DNA from: Prevotella sp. CAG:617
GTDB taxonomy: Bacteria; Bacteroidota; Bacteroidia; Bacteroidales; Bacteroidaceae
Assembly: GCA_000438115.1 (NCBI GenBank)
Contig: FR903597.1
Location: 14,176 to 47,223, forward strand
DNA length: 33,048 nt
Reading direction: 5' to 3'
This document shows positions 1-7,295 of this stretch, piece after piece. The notes below the pieces were generated by a model. That model was not told where the DNA came from. It ran no database searches and saw only the letters and a program-made list of their open reading frames with translations. Each line of letters starts with the position of its first letter. Position 1 is the stretch's first letter. Both the position numbers and the translations under genes were made by a program.

Positions 1-148
1 CTGGCGGGAGCCGGTTGACGCCACGGGACTGCTCTTCCTGCTGTTCGCGCTGGTGATTGCCGTGGGCGGCAGCGTGGCGATGGCCTGGGTGGCCGACCGT
101 CTGGGCCTCTCGCGCCGGCTGTTCCTGGGCAATCTGCTGAGCCGGTAG
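1..148 (+). CDS. C-terminal end of an unidentified integral membrane protein (partial)
   Basis: An open frame runs from the window edge (codons starting at base 2) to a TAG at 146-148 and gives 48 residues. It reads WREPVDATG, then a strongly hydrophobic stretch (LLFLLFALVIAVGGSVAMAW) and a short polar tail ending in NLLSR. This fits a last transmembrane helix with a basic end. The codons are GC-rich like the neighbouring housekeeping genes, and a hairpin terminator follows directly, which supports a real gene end. The fragment is too short for a family to be recognised; a permease, exporter or acyltransferase would all fit. Confidence 0.6.
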   Translation, partial: WREPVDATGLLFLLFALVIAVGGSVAMAWVADRLGLSRRLFLGNLLSR

Positions 149-179
149 CTGCCGAAGCTGGTTATGAATGATTTTTCCT

Positions 180-214
180 CTTGCCCGGGGACGCGCCCGG
201 GCAAGAATTAAATT
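180..214 (+). terminator. Rho-independent terminator of the upstream membrane protein gene
   Basis: A perfect 10-bp inverted repeat, CTTGCCCGGG at 180-189 and CCCGGGCAAG at 196-205, with a 6-base loop, is followed by AATTAAATTTT. It lies 31 bases after the TAG of the partial gene and ends about 10 bases before the next start codon, so the leader of the protease gene must begin within or just after it. Confidence 0.75.
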
Positions 215-223
215 TTACAGACA

Positions 224-1423
224 ATGAAAAAAAGATTTTTTTTGACGGGAGTTCTTGCGGTGATGTTGTCGTTTGGCGGACGCGCAGCGGATACCGAAAA
301 AACTATACATTTTATTTTTGACGGGCATTTGTTTTTTCAGGTTTCGCTGAACGATACCATTCCCGCAACCGTTATTTACGACACGGGTGCGGACTTTCTG
401 TATCTTGATGAAGATTTTCTGAAACTTAACCATCTTCAAAATGCTTTTGGCAAAAAAGGCAGGGCTAAGATGGGCGGAGCTGGAAACAGTGACCCGCAAC
501 CTGTGGATGTATTCTTTGAGCCTGTAAAAATACATTGCGGCGGACTGGACTATCGGAACAAGATTACTCCTGTAATTAAGTTACGCGACATCTTGGGCCG
601 GCATACCGACGGTTTGCTGGGAAATACCCATCTTTTGAAATCTCCGTTGGAGATTAGTTTCAGCGGCAGGTACATCAAACCGTTGAAAGAACCGCTTTCG
701 GACGCAGCGCTTGGAAAATATCAGCGGCTTGAAGCGCGTTTTGAGGACAACCGCATAGATGTGAAGGCCAGGTTGCAGATTGATTCCGTCAATATTCTTG
801 AAGGGTGGTTCCGGTTGGATTTGGGTTGTGGCTCTTCTGTGGTTCTGACAAAGGAAGCGGCGGCTACTCTTCATCTGGACGGCGTGCCCAAGGTACGCTT
901 CCGTACACAGGCCGGAGGTGTGGGCGGCAGTTCAGAGGAGGTCCTGTTAAGAGCCGGGCGCTTGAGCCTGGCCGATACGCTTGAAAATGTGGTTATTAAA
1001 TATTCGCTTAATGACAAAGGTGCCTTGTCTTCAGAACGGCCCTATCTGGGCTTAATAGGCAACAGGGTATGGTCACTTTATGATATGATACTGGACCCCG
1101 TAAATGCTGCAGTGTGGGTTAGGCGGAACGGGGCAAAAGGCTCTTATTTCGAGTCGTCCACCACGCACATGGAGGTTTTTGATCGCACGGACATTGATGA
1201 GGGCTGGGTAGTGAACGGCTTATACGAAGGGGGTATTGCCGAAAAGGCCGGTTTTGAAATCGGAGATGTTATCCTGACTATCAACAATCGGCCCGTGAAA
1301 GAAATTTCGTGGAAGGAGCAGCGCAAAGGTTTGGGACTGAAAGGACAAACAAAATATACCGTCAGGAAGGCAAATGGCGATGTGGTGACTTATGTCCTGT
1401 TTATTCAAGAGCAAATTATTTAA
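224..1423 (+). CDS. Secreted retropepsin-like aspartic protease with C-terminal PDZ domain
   Basis: The product (399 aa) begins with a signal peptide (MKKRFFLTGVLAVMLSFGG, cleavage near residue 22), so it acts outside the inner membrane. The first lobe carries the aspartic protease signature IYDTGADF with Asp53, followed by a flap-like Gly-rich segment (MGGAG) and GLLGNTHL. A second lobe has FRLDLGCGSS with Asp199, the expected place for the partner aspartate, although DLGCG differs from the usual DTG/DSG. From about residue 325 a PDZ fold follows, with GGIAEKAGFEIGDVILTINN typical of carboxylate-binding PDZ domains. Bacteroidota encode many such aspartyl protease-PDZ proteins and most have no known substrate. 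The gene stands alone between a terminator and a convergent lipoprotein gene. If the second Asp is not functional the protein could be a binding protein. Confidence 0.85.
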   Translation: MKKRFFLTGVLAVMLSFGGRAADTEKTIHFIFDGHLFFQVSLNDTIPATVIYDTGADFLYLDEDFLKLNHLQNAFGKKGRAKMGGAGNSDPQPVDVFFEPVKIHCGGLDYRNKITPVIKLRDILGRHTDGLLGNTHLLKSPLEISFSGRYIKPLKEPLSDAALGKYQRLEARFEDNRIDVKARLQIDSVNILEGWFRLDLGCGSSVVLTKEAAATLHLDGVPKVRFRTQAGGVGGSSEEVLLRAGRLSLADTLENVVIKYSLNDKGALSSERPYLGLIGNRVWSLYDMILDPVNAAVWVRRNGAKGSYFESSTTHMEVFDRTDIDEGWVVNGLYEGGIAEKAGFEIGDVILTINNRPVKEISWKEQRKGLGLKGQTKYTVRKANGDVVTYVLFIQEQII

Positions 1424-1582
1424 TCCGTACTTTGTCCTGTTAATGAACGGTGTAAAGATATAGTGCATCTGTCTTATCAGTTTCAGAAAGGCAGAAACAG
1501 AAAGCACCAGGTGAGCCATCCTGTTGAATTCAGGAAAGAGGCTGTCCTGGCGCTTTGTATTTATGGCATAAGCCGTGCGGCG

Positions 1583-2011
1583 TTATTTGGGCACTCTCAC
1601 CTTTTTGGCCGTGGTGTACGATGTGCCGCTGGCGGTGGTGACGTAACCCTTCAGATAGTAGGTGGAGTTGGCCGACAGACTGATGGAGCGTGTGGTAGTC
1701 AGTGTGCCGCGCGTGCCGGAGCGCTGGCCGGTGGCCGAACTCGTTTTGCCCCAGCTGAGGCCGATGTCCTTAATTGAAGCGGCCGTTGCTCCGCTGGCTT
1801 TTACGGTTACGTGGTAGTTGTATTTTCCGTTGCGCTTGGTGCCTTGCGAAATGCTGGTTATTTTGACTGAAGCCGAGGCGCTGCCTGAACTGCCGCCGTC
1901 GCCGCTGTCGTCGTCATCGCTGCATGAGGTGAGGAATACGGGTGCGCAAAGGGCCAGAGCCAGGCCGCATAGCAGTAATTTTCGTGTCAGGTTTTTTGAA
2001 TGGATTTTCAT
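1583..2011 (-). CDS. Small surface lipoprotein with a fibronectin-III-like domain
   Basis: The start at 2011 was chosen because MKIHSKNLTRKLLLCGLALA begins a lipoprotein signal with the lipobox LTSC; the longer frame upstream adds 23 residues of non-signal sequence. After the lipidated Cys comes an acidic and Gly/Ser linker (SDDDDSGDGGSSGSAS), which resembles the acidic export signal that sends Bacteroidota lipoproteins to the cell surface. The remaining 90 or so residues alternate beta-strand patterns (VKITSIS, YNYHVTVKAS, STYYLKGYVTT, TTAKKVRV), suggesting one FN3-like beta sandwich. There are no catalytic motifs. Precise role unknown: binding, adhesion or fimbria-associated are possible. 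Confidence 0.75.
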   Translation of the reverse strand: MKIHSKNLTRKLLLCGLALALCAPVFLTSCSDDDDSGDGGSSGSASASVKITSISQGTKRNGKYNYHVTVKASGATAASIKDIGLSWGKTSSATGQRSGTRGTLTTTRSISLSANSTYYLKGYVTTASGTSYTTAKKVRVPK

Positions 2012-2100
2012 GATGATTGTTTTTATGGGTTGAAGTCTGAATGTGATTGACAAACTGTCGTTTTCTCGGAAATGGGACAACAGACGGGTTTGTGATGGTA

Positions 2101-2108
2101 CAAAGGTA
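2101..2108 (-). promoter_or_regulatory. Putative -7 promoter element of the lipoprotein gene
   Basis: On the minus strand the bases read TACCTTTG, matching the Bacteroidota -7 consensus TAnnTTTG. It is 90 bases before the chosen start codon. No clear -33 TTTG is present at the right distance, so this is a tentative call. Confidence 0.4.
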
Positions 2109-2212
2109 CAAAAAAGGTTGAGTCAGTGCCGGAGTTCCGGGGTGAATTGCTGTTTGCTTTCTGAAAAAGGTATGTCTCTTGTGGAGTTATGGCCATTTCT
2201 TTTTGTAGCAAT

Positions 2213-2259
2213 CAGGCAGGAAGCCGTTTCTGAACATTTCAGATACAGCCTCCTGCCTG
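2213..2259 (-). terminator. Possible terminator hairpin after the DedA gene
   Basis: A 9-bp perfect repeat (CAGGCAGGA at 2213-2221, TCCTGCCTG at 2251-2259) encloses a smaller hairpin (TCTGAA-CAT-TTCAGA, 2229-2243). It starts 24 bases past the DedA stop on the minus strand. The T-tract expected of an intrinsic terminator is missing, so it may only stabilise the mRNA end. Confidence 0.35.
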
Positions 2260-2282
2260 GTTGTTTCCTGCCGGTGGGAAAT

Positions 2283-2945
2283 TTATTTTTTTGCCTTGGC
2301 TTTGTGGCGATAGGTCTTCCAAATCAGGAATCCGATGCCAACGGCGCAAAGAATGAGAATGACGTCGCTGATGATGCTGTTGTAGCGTTCGATTTGTGCC
2401 ATGAACATTTCGGGCTTCAGGGTCTTGCCCAGTACGAAACCCAGTGTGGCCAGAATGGAGTTCCATATGCCGGCACCCAGAATGGTGTAGAGCAGGAATT
2501 TGCCGAAGTGCATTTTGGACAGACCGGCCGGAATGGAGATGAGCTGGCGGATAACGGGCACAAGACGGCCGATGAGGGTGGCCAGAGCACCGTGCTCCTC
2601 AAAATATTTTTCGGCTTTCTCTACCTTTTCGCGATTGATGAGGCACATGTGCCCGAGCTGACTGTCGGCAAACCGGTAGACGATGGGGCGGCCCAGCCAC
2701 CACGAGATGGCGTAGTTGAAAATGGCTCCCAGTGCGGCGCCAATGGTGGCAAACAGCAGCACGAGCCAGATGTCGGCCCGCTGGTTGGCGGCCAGATAGG
2801 CGGCCGGCGGCACTACGATTTCAGACGGGAAGGGAATAAAGGAACTCTCGATGGTCATGAGCAGCATGACCCACAGATAAACTTGCATTTCCGGCATTTC
2901 TAAAAACCAATTGATAATGCTGGCAATGTCGAATGATGAGAACAT
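2283..2945 (-). CDS. DedA-family inner membrane protein
   Basis: The product from the ATG at 2945 has 220 residues, the usual DedA length; an upstream in-frame ATG at 2999 would add 18 residues without hydrophobic character and leaves little leader after the promoter. Family features are visible: an early conserved stretch with ESSFIPFPSEIVVPPAAYLA, a Gly-rich segment (IGAALGAIFNYAISWWLG), the signature GRLVPVIRQLISIPAGLSKM, and a C-terminal hydrophobic helix before a Lys-rich end. Some DedA proteins are shown or proposed to move lipid carriers such as undecaprenyl phosphate or phosphatidylethanolamine across the membrane and need proton motive force. The exact substrate cannot be told here. 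It is a single-gene transcript with its own promoter. Confidence 0.9.
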   Translation of the reverse strand: MFSSFDIASIINWFLEMPEMQVYLWVMLLMTIESSFIPFPSEIVVPPAAYLAANQRADIWLVLLFATIGAALGAIFNYAISWWLGRPIVYRFADSQLGHMCLINREKVEKAEKYFEEHGALATLIGRLVPVIRQLISIPAGLSKMHFGKFLLYTILGAGIWNSILATLGFVLGKTLKPEMFMAQIERYNSIISDVILILCAVGIGFLIWKTYRHKAKAKK

Positions 2946-3033
2946 GTTGGATATAAGATTTTGTGTAACAAATGTTTTTCCCGATAACGAAGCGTGCATT
3001 AGGAATAGGGTAAGCAGCTTCTCTCTTATGCCG

Positions 3034-3064
3034 CAAAGTTAGTGTAAGTCTTTCGGAGTACAAA
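3034..3064 (-). promoter_or_regulatory. Housekeeping sigma promoter of the DedA gene
   Basis: On the minus strand a -33 TTTG (3061-3064), a 19-bp spacer and a -7 TAACTTTG (3034-3041) fit the Bacteroidota consensus exactly. The transcript would start near 3027 and have a leader of about 80 bases before the ATG at 2945. Confidence 0.75.
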
Positions 3065-3123
3065 GGAAAAAACCTATTTTTTGTGTAAAAGGAAGGAAGA
3101 ATCCTGTAAAAAATGAACCTTCA

Positions 3124-3155
3124 TTTCGCTGAACGGAATATTTTGTGTAAATTTG
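3124..3155 (+). promoter_or_regulatory. Promoter of the tRNA-Leu gene
   Basis: The -7 element TAAATTTG (3148-3155) matches TAnnTTTG and lies 12 bases before the mature tRNA start. Twenty bases upstream is TTTC (3124-3127), one base from the -33 consensus. Confidence 0.65.
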
Positions 3156-3167
3156 CGCTCGGATTAA

Positions 3168-3249
3168 GCACTTGTGGCGAAATTGGTAGACGCGCCAGAC
3201 TTAGGATCTGGTGACTTCGGTCGTGTAGGTTCGAGTCCTATCAGGTGCA
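3168..3249 (+). tRNA. tRNA-Leu (anticodon UAG)
   Basis: The 82-base cloverleaf has a 7-bp acceptor stem (GCACTTG at 3168-3174 with CAGGTGC at 3242-3248) and discriminator A at 3249. The anticodon stem CCAGA/TCTGG encloses the loop CTTAGGA, giving anticodon TAG, which reads CUN leucine codons. The variable arm is long, as in class II tRNAs, and the T loop is GTTCGAGTC. CCA is not encoded. Confidence 0.96.
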
Positions 3250-3304
3250 CATACAAAAATTGGGCGGAAGTACTGAATGTAACTTCCGCCCAATTTTTGT
3301 ATGT
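3249..3304. terminator. Long bidirectional terminator between tRNA-Leu and mutS2
   Basis: A perfect 23-bp inverted repeat joins 3249-3271 and 3282-3304 around a 10-base loop. The core is TTGGGCGGAAGT/ACTTCCGCCCAA, flanked by A5 on the left and T5 on the right, so it can end transcription in both directions: the tRNA from the left and mutS2 (stop at 3328) from the right. The left arm begins on the tRNA discriminator base. Confidence 0.85.
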
Positions 3305-3327
3305 AGGGTGATGTGTTATAAAAGTTC

Positions 3328-5859
3328 TTATTCCAGATCCACCACCGTAATGCCGGCTCCACCAAACTGCACATGCTCGTCGTGATAATTGGCTACGCCG
3401 TTGACCGTGCCCAGATATTCGCGCGTCAGCTGGCGCAGGGCACCCGTGCCCGTGCCGTGCAGGATACGCACGCGGGGCACTTCGAGCAGAATGGCGTCGT
3501 CAATAAACGTGCGCAGCGTGTTGAGCGCCTCGTCGGCCCGGAGGCCGCGGATGTCGATGTCGGGCTTGAAGTGGAGCTTCTTTTCGTAGATGGAGTCGCG
3601 CGTTTCCTTGCTCAGGTAGGTGGCCACGCGGCTGATGCTTTCCGTCTTGGGCGGCGTGGCGGCCTCCAGGCGGTTGAGCTTGACGTTGGTGCGCATCATG
3701 CCGAAGAGCACAAAGGCATTCTGGCCCTCGATGCTCTCAATGGTACCCACGGTGGTCTGCCCCTTGATGCGTACCGTGTCGCCCGGCTGCAGCGGTTTGT
3801 CGGACTTGGGTTGTTGCGTGGGCTTCGGGGCTGTTACGGCTTTTTGTCCGGCGGCTTGCTGGCGGGCCTGGTCGCGCTGTTCCTTTTGCTTGCGGCGGCG
3901 CTGTATCTGTGCCATCTTGCGGGCAATCTTTTCCTCCTCGGCCAGGCGCTGCTCCTCGTTGAGCGAGTCTTTGAAGGCCGACAGTTCCTGACGCGCCTCG
4001 CGGGTGCGTTCTTTTTCGGCCTGGGCTTCCTTGATTTCGCGGATGGTGTTTTCAATGCGGGCGTTGGCCTCCTTCAGCAGGTTTTGCGCCTGCTCCTTGG
4101 CCTTTTCCATCACCAGCTTGCGCTCCTCGCGCAGGGCCTGGGCGTCGCGCTCGTAGCGCGATACGATTTCCTCAAGCTTTTCCTCGCGTTGATGGATGTT
4201 GCGGCGCTTGTTTTCCCAATATTTCTTGTCGCGGACGATGTCGAGCAAGTATTTGTCGGACATGACGTAGTCCTTGCCCACAATGTCGGAGGCGTAGGCT
4301 ATGACGCGTTCGGGGATGCCGATTTTGCGGGCAATTTCAATGGCAAACGAACTGCCGGGGCTGCCGATTTGCAGGATGAAGAGCGGGCGCATCTGCTGGC
4401 GGTCGTAGAGCATGGCTGCGTTGACCAGCAGCGGCGTGGCGTCGGCAAAGTGCTTCAGGTTCTGATAGTGCGTGGTGATGACGCCGTACATCTTCTTCTT
4501 GGCAAATTCGTTGAGGATAGCCTCGGCCAGGGCGCCGCCGATTTGCGGTTCGGTGCCGCCACCGAACTCATCGATGAGCAGCAAACTCGTTTCGCGGCCG
4601 AACTTCATCATCTGCTTCATGTTGAGCAGGTGGCTGGAGTAGGTCGAGAGGTCGTTTTCGAGGCTCTGCTCGTCGCCGATGTCAATGAAGATGTCCTCAA
4701 AGATGCCGGCCTTTGAGCGCTCGCCCACGGGGATGGGCATACCCGTTTGCAGCATGTACTGCAGCAGACCCACGGTTTTCAGGCAAACTGACTTACCGCC
4801 GGCGTTGGGGCCCGATATGATAATAATGTGTTGCTGGTCGTTTAGGGTGATGTCCAGCGGTACCATCTTCTCGCCGTGGCGCTGCAGCGACTTTTGCAGC
4901 AGCGGGTGAATGGCCTGATAGAAATCGAGCTGCGGATGGTCGGCCAGGGTGGGGATGACGCCGCCGATGGCTTCGGTGTAGAGGGCCTTGGCACGTAGGA
5001 AGTCAATGATACCCAGAAAGTGGAATCCCGAGAGCATTTCGCGCACGTGGGGGCGGATGAGGGTCGTGATTTCCTGCAGAATGCGGATGATTTCGCGTTT
5101 CTCGGCCGCCTTCAGCTCACGGATGCGGTTGTTTGACTCCACGACGACCGACGGCTCAATGAACACCGTTTTTCCCGTGGCCGACTCGTCGTGAATGATA
5201 CCCTTGATGCGGCGCTTCATGGCCGGAATGACGGGAATGACCAGTCGGCCGTCGCGCATGGTGGGGGTGACGTCGCGTTCAATCAGTCCTTCCGACTGCG
5301 CCTCGCTGATGATGCTGCGCAGGCTGTGTGAGATGCTGCGCGAAACGGTTTCGCACTCCCGGCGGATTTCGGCCAGCGCTTTCGAGGCCGTGTCCTTTAC
5401 CTTACCGTATTTATCGAGCACGGTGTTGATTTTGCGGATGATGTCCGGGAAGGTCAGGATGTCGCATGCTGCGCGGTGAAGGGCCGGGTATTTGTATTGC
5501 GGCGTCTCGGCGTCCTTGTCGATGGGCGTATTGAAGAATTTGACAAAGTTCAGGATTGTCTCCAGCGAGCGTTTCAGGTCATACAGGTCATGCTCTTCCA
5601 TATAGGTGCGTTCCGGCCGGATACGCATCAGCGCCGGTCGCACGTCGAAGAAGTTTTCCTCAAACAGTTCGTCCTCCTCCTGCATGAAGCGCGTGTATTC
5701 CTCCACCTGCGTCAGGGCCTCCACGATGTCGTCGCGTTTTGTCATAAACGTCATCTCGTCCACCTTTTCCGTGCCGAGCGAGGAAATACAGCGTCCTTTC
5801 AGTTGAATACGTATTTCATCAAACCCTATTTTCTTCTCAAAATTTTCTGGATAAATCAT
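3328..5859 (-). CDS. mutS2: MutS2 family ATPase/endonuclease with Smr domain
   Basis: The product (843 aa) starts at MIYPENFEKKIGFDEIR; the open frame extends upstream but that part crosses the promoter and the tRNA-Ser gene. An N-terminal MutS-like core and clamp region precedes Walker A GPNAGGKS (residues 350-357) and Walker B LLIDEFGGGTE (Asp430, Glu431). A long charged coiled coil rich in Lys, Glu and Gln follows (about residues 510-650). A KOW-like segment PGDTVRIKGQTTVGTIESIEG comes next, and the C-terminal Smr nuclease domain has DIRGLR and LHGTGTG (residues 800-806). MutS2 lacks the mismatch-recognition domain. In other bacteria it suppresses homologous recombination by acting on branched DNA, and in Bacillus it also rescues collided ribosomes. 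Order, length and motifs are all normal. Confidence 0.97.
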   Translation of the reverse strand: MIYPENFEKKIGFDEIRIQLKGRCISSLGTEKVDEMTFMTKRDDIVEALTQVEEYTRFMQEEDELFEENFFDVRPALMRIRPERTYMEEHDLYDLKRSLETILNFVKFFNTPIDKDAETPQYKYPALHRAACDILTFPDIIRKINTVLDKYGKVKDTASKALAEIRRECETVSRSISHSLRSIISEAQSEGLIERDVTPTMRDGRLVIPVIPAMKRRIKGIIHDESATGKTVFIEPSVVVESNNRIRELKAAEKREIIRILQEITTLIRPHVREMLSGFHFLGIIDFLRAKALYTEAIGGVIPTLADHPQLDFYQAIHPLLQKSLQRHGEKMVPLDITLNDQQHIIIISGPNAGGKSVCLKTVGLLQYMLQTGMPIPVGERSKAGIFEDIFIDIGDEQSLENDLSTYSSHLLNMKQMMKFGRETSLLLIDEFGGGTEPQIGGALAEAILNEFAKKKMYGVITTHYQNLKHFADATPLLVNAAMLYDRQQMRPLFILQIGSPGSSFAIEIARKIGIPERVIAYASDIVGKDYVMSDKYLLDIVRDKKYWENKRRNIHQREEKLEEIVSRYERDAQALREERKLVMEKAKEQAQNLLKEANARIENTIREIKEAQAEKERTREARQELSAFKDSLNEEQRLAEEEKIARKMAQIQRRRKQKEQRDQARQQAAGQKAVTAPKPTQQPKSDKPLQPGDTVRIKGQTTVGTIESIEGQNAFVLFGMMRTNVKLNRLEAATPPKTESISRVATYLSKETRDSIYEKKLHFKPDIDIRGLRADEALNTLRTFIDDAILLEVPRVRILHGTGTGALRQLTREYLGTVNGVANYHDEHVQFGGAGITVVDLE

Positions 5860-5882
5860 GCCCAAATGTATCTTAACTACTG

Positions 5883-5890
5883 CAAAATTA
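5883..5890 (-). promoter_or_regulatory. Putative -7 element of the mutS2 promoter
   Basis: Minus-strand TAATTTTG at 5883-5890 matches TAnnTTTG and is 24 bases before the MIYP start codon, which supports that start. The upstream side is an A/T-rich homopolymer stretch without an exact -33 TTTG. Confidence 0.5.
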
Positions 5891-5928
5891 CGAAAAAACG
5901 ATTTTTTTTGAAAAAAAAGCCCCGAAAA

Positions 5929-5960
5929 TTTGCTGGTATCAAAAAAACGCATTACTTTTG
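5929..5960 (+). promoter_or_regulatory. Promoter of the tRNA-Ser gene
   Basis: A -33 TTTG (5929-5932), a 20-bp spacer and a -7 TACTTTTG (5953-5960) fit the Bacteroidota consensus without mismatch. The mature tRNA begins 33 bases downstream, leaving a 5' leader of about 25 bases for RNase P. Confidence 0.75.
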
Positions 5961-5992
5961 CACTCGGTTTCAGGAAGTAACCGACAACCACT

Positions 5993-6077
5993 GGAGAGAT
6001 GGTAGAGTGGTCGATTACAGCAGTCTTGAAAACTGCCGTGCTGAGAGGCACCGGGGGTTCGAATCCCTCTCTCTCCG
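5993..6077 (+). tRNA. tRNA-Ser (anticodon UGA)
   Basis: This 85-base class II tRNA has acceptor stem GGAGAGA (5993-5999) with TCTCTCC (6070-6076) and the discriminator G expected for serine. Anticodon stem GCAGT/ACTGC carries loop CTTGAAA, giving anticodon TGA for UCA codons. The long variable arm (about GTGCTGAGAGGCAC) and T arm GGGGG-TTCGAAT-CCCTC are complete. CA follows the discriminator but CCA is not encoded at the mature end. Confidence 0.96.
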
Positions 6078-6080
6078 CAT

Positions 6081-6120
6081 AAAAGGTGCAAATCTTATTC
6101 GATTTGCACCTTTTTCTTTT
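6081..6120 (+). terminator. Terminator of tRNA-Ser
   Basis: A perfect 14-bp stem (AAAAGGTGCAAATC at 6081-6094, GATTTGCACCTTTT at 6101-6114) with a 6-base loop runs into TTTTTCTTTTTC. It starts four bases after the tRNA. Confidence 0.9.
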
Positions 6121-6275
6121 TCCCTAAAACTTAAAGTTACGGTTTTCTGTGCATCAGCATGTTTGTTGTACATTGTTATTTGGTAAGTAAATCTTTGATA
6201 TATCTTATATTTGTATAGTCTTTTGTAAATTGTATAGGAATTTTGTAAAATTATCATCTATTTTTTAGAAAAATG

Positions 6276-6283
6276 TAACTTTG
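6276..6283 (+). promoter_or_regulatory. Putative -7 element of the CPBP protease gene
   Basis: TAACTTTG matches TAnnTTTG and lies 23 bases before the ATG at 6307, leaving a very short leader and arguing against the GTG start at 6286. No TTTG is found at the correct -33 distance; the upstream 80 bases are very AT-rich. Confidence 0.45.
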
Positions 6284-6306
6284 CAGTGGATATTAAACGC
6301 AACGTC

Positions 6307-7071
6307 ATGACCATTAAAGGTAAGTTACCCAGATTCCTTATTATAGCCCTATCTTCTATCCTGATACTGTTGCTTTATCATCATGCGTACCGGATTGTGG
6401 ACCAGCTGCATTTGCAGGAGACTTGTGCTTATGTGCTGACGAATCTGATTATCTGCTTGCCTGTTGTCATTGTTTTGCTCCTGTTGCACAAGCCCAAGGA
6501 CTTTTTTCATCAGCTGGGGCTGGACGGCAACTTCGTGACGGGAATGGTTTTTTCCTTTGTCTGCACATTGCCGCTTTTTATAGGCTTCCCGATTATCGGA
6601 ACATTGAATCATGAACTGACGTGGGAGCATTTTATTTGTACCGATGCCCTGGCCGCTTTATTTGAGGAAACCATTTTCCGGGGCTTTATCTTCGGCCAGT
6701 TTTTCCGTTACAGTAAAATCGGTTTCGCCTGGTCGGTACTGATTCCGTCAGTTGTGTTTGGCTCGCTTCACCTTTATCAGGGGCACGACTTGATGTCTTC
6801 TCTCATGGCTTTCGGCGTCACCCTGGTGGGCGGAATCTATTTCAGCTGGATTTATTGGAAGTGGAATTTTAATCTGTGGTGCTCCATCGGGCTGCATTTC
6901 TTTATGAATTTGTCGTGGATGCTGTTTGTGGTGGAAGGCAACTCGGTGGCCGCAGGCGGCGTGGCCTCCAATATATTCAGACTTTTATCCATTCTCCTTG
7001 CTGTAATTCTGACGCATTTCTGTTCGCACAAATTCAAAAAGTCAAGGTGTGCGGTAGGAGTAGGGGCGTAG
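6307..7071 (+). CDS. CPBP-family intramembrane metalloprotease (Rce1/abortive-infection type)
   Basis: The ATG at 6307 gives 254 residues with about seven or eight hydrophobic helices. The CPBP motifs are in order and intact: FEETIFRG with Glu120-Glu121 and Arg125, FGSLHLY with His155, and GLHFFMNL with His197 and Asn201. These are the residues that bind metal and perform catalysis in the eukaryotic CAAX prenyl protease Rce1. Bacterial members are implicated in peptide maturation, bacteriocin self-immunity or regulated membrane proteolysis. Nothing nearby looks like a bacteriocin gene, so the substrate is unknown. Monocistronic: it follows the tRNA-Ser terminator and is followed by a hairpin at 7244. 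Confidence 0.9.
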   Translation: MTIKGKLPRFLIIALSSILILLLYHHAYRIVDQLHLQETCAYVLTNLIICLPVVIVLLLLHKPKDFFHQLGLDGNFVTGMVFSFVCTLPLFIGFPIIGTLNHELTWEHFICTDALAALFEETIFRGFIFGQFFRYSKIGFAWSVLIPSVVFGSLHLYQGHDLMSSLMAFGVTLVGGIYFSWIYWKWNFNLWCSIGLHFFMNLSWMLFVVEGNSVAAGGVASNIFRLLSILLAVILTHFCSHKFKKSRCAVGVGA

Positions 7072-7243
7072 CATTGGAGATGCGTGGTTTTGTCGATTCT
7101 TAGTGCCGGGGTGTGCTAAGGTCCGACCTGAAAAAAATTAGGTCTGCCCTAATATTTTTTCGAAGGCACCTTGTTGGTTTTCCGCGCCGCCTTGTTCTGT
7201 AAATTCTCGGAGTCGTCGTGTTTGATGTAGACGTGGTATAAAC

Positions 7244-7286
7244 TTATCCCCTCGACAGATTAAAAGGTCGGGGGGATAAATTTTTT
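7244..7286. terminator. Terminator between the convergent CPBP and coiled-coil membrane protein genes
   Basis: A 13-bp stem with one G-T pair (TTATCCCCTCGAC at 7244-7256, GTCGGGGGGATAA at 7267-7279) has a 10-base loop and is followed by ATTTTTT on the plus strand. It is 172 bases after the CPBP stop and 10 bases beyond the minus-strand stop, so it could serve both. The rest of 7072-7243 holds nothing recognisable. Confidence 0.7.
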
Positions 7287-7295
7287 GGGGGGGAA

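Noticed and set aside
2043..2903. A 286-residue plus-strand frame opposite DedA
   Set aside because: DedA on the minus strand has all family motifs; this frame gives no recognisable domain and would cross the possible terminator.
3373..4716. A 447-residue frame on the plus strand opposite mutS2
   Set aside because: It mirrors the mutS2 codons, the product is low-complexity (Leu/Ala/Gly/Val-rich) without motifs, and MutS2 on the other strand is complete.
3168..6077. The two tRNA genes as integration sites of a mobile element
   Set aside because: No integrase, no direct repeat of the tRNA 3' end and only ordinary chromosomal genes are present around them.
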